Origin: Acidimicrobiaceae bacterium
Lineage (GTDB): Bacteria; Actinomycetota; Acidimicrobiia; Acidimicrobiales; Poriferisodalaceae
Length of the DNA stretch: 64,000 nucleotides
NCBI GenBank assembly: GCA_905182565.1
Contig: CAJJCB010000018.1
Location: 62,001-126,000 of the forward strand
Direction of reading: 5' to 3'
Position 1 is the first letter of the stretch. Each line of letters begins with the position of its first letter. The notes beneath the pieces are model-generated. The model saw only the letters and a program-made list of their open reading frames with translations, ran no database searches and was not told where the DNA came from. The position numbers and the translations under genes were made by a program. Shown piece by piece: positions 63,541-64,000 of the stretch.

Positions 63541-64000
63541 TGAAGTCTACAGATGCAAAGGTGCTCAGCTTCTCGATGTTGTGCGTAGCTCGAATCTCAC
63601 GAACCGTTCCACTTTTCGATCGCATGACCAGAGATTCTGATACTGCGCCTTTAGAAGTGAAACTAACGCCTTTCAGTAGCTCCCCGTCTGTAATCCCAGT
63701 GGCAGCGAAAAATACATCGTCTGAACGAACTAAATCTTCAGTATGCAGAACTTGATCAAGGTTATAGCCAGCATCGATAGCAGCTTTTCGCTCGCTATTG
63801 TTTCGTGGCCAGAGCTTCCCTTGCATCTCTCCACCAAGACATTTGAGAGCGGCAGCAGAAATTACACCCTCAGGTGTGCCACCGATACCGAAAAGCACGT
63901 CTGCGCCGTCATTAGCAGCGGTTGCTATAGCTCCTGCTACGTCACCATCAGGAATGAGACGTATTCGGGCCCCTGATTGTCGGACTTCGTCGATTAGATC
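63536..64000 (-). CDS. glpX: Fructose-1,6-bisphosphatase class II, C-terminal part (start beyond right edge)
   Basis: The last 154 residues of GlpX, which removes the 1-phosphate of fructose-1,6-bisphosphate in gluconeogenesis. Visible: [51 protein letters not shown] (split), [26 protein letters not shown]. These are the diagnostic C-terminal segments of the class II enzyme. The frame runs open off the right end. Upstream of hisI on the same strand. Confidence 0.93.
   Translation of the reverse strand, partial: DLIDEVRQSGARIRLIPDGDVAGAIATAANDGADVLFGIGGTPEGVISAAALKCLGGEMQGKLWPRNNSERKAAIDAGYNLDQVLHTEDLVRSDDVFFAATGITDGELLKGVSFTSKGAVSESLVMRSKSGTVREIRATHNIEKLSTFASVDFT

Overview
The window reads as a contiguous piece of an actinobacterial chromosome with A/T-leaning coding and intergenic sequence. 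The signs are a WhiB1-type iron-sulfur regulator, a PdtaS-type sensor kinase, DUF3107, DUF3090 and DUF5317 proteins, F420-type enzymes, a Rho with a long charged N-terminal insert, and a housekeeping gene order (argS-lysA-hom-thrC-rho-rpmE-prfA-prmC-sua5-wecA-atpI-atpBEFHAGDC) that matches the Mycobacterium tuberculosis Rv1292-Rv1311 block. The low apparent GC together with this gene set suggests an uncultured aquatic Acidimicrobiia-like actinobacterium; that placement is inference.

Region by region. 1-13 kb: acyl-CoA and envelope genes. These are two crotonase-family enzymes (one cut by the left edge) with a possible decayed biotinyl-domain remnant between them, an MscS channel, an L,D-transpeptidase with a repeat domain, valS, a membrane protein with a degenerate GGDEF domain, an acyl-CoA dehydrogenase, an orphan small membrane protein, a zinc alcohol dehydrogenase, a class III CoA-transferase and a TetR regulator. 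13-21 kb: a DUF5317 pair, a TB7.3-like biotin carrier, then a complete System I cytochrome c maturation operon ccmABCDEFGHI, including a 51-residue ccmD. 21-28 kb: mrp, selO, DUF3107, pdtaS and whiB1 (pdtaS and whiB1 convergent, as in M. tuberculosis), then glycerophosphodiesterase and lipid kinase genes whose 3' ends overlap. 28-36 kb: etfBA, the conserved actinobacterial trio SCO1664-family / DUF3090 / MSMEG_4193-family, a type 5 uracil-DNA glycosylase, a divergent FrhB / F420-type PPOX pair, and an orphan branched-chain-type substrate-binding lipoprotein. 36-40 kb: a thiamine importer thiBPQ controlled by a TPP riboswitch whose 3' end contains the ribosome binding site. 40-64 kb: tRNA-Arg(CCG), then the housekeeping block ending in the F1Fo ATP synthase operon, with hisI and a partial glpX on the opposite strand.

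The genes describe an aerobic heterotroph. Fatty or amino acid acyl-CoA oxidation feeds ETF, c-type cytochromes are matured by the Ccm system, and a proton ATP synthase closes the chain. Thiamine is imported. Nothing in the window is an obvious mobile element, CRISPR array or prophage. The less ordinary signals are regulatory and evolutionary: a structured whiB1 leader with two competing folds, several perfect dyads in front of operons, a PrmC-Sua5 fusion, a divergent Rho, a cysteine-free L31 in the rho-rpmE-prfA slot, an unassigned 340-residue gene between rpmE and prfA, and a variant HisI.
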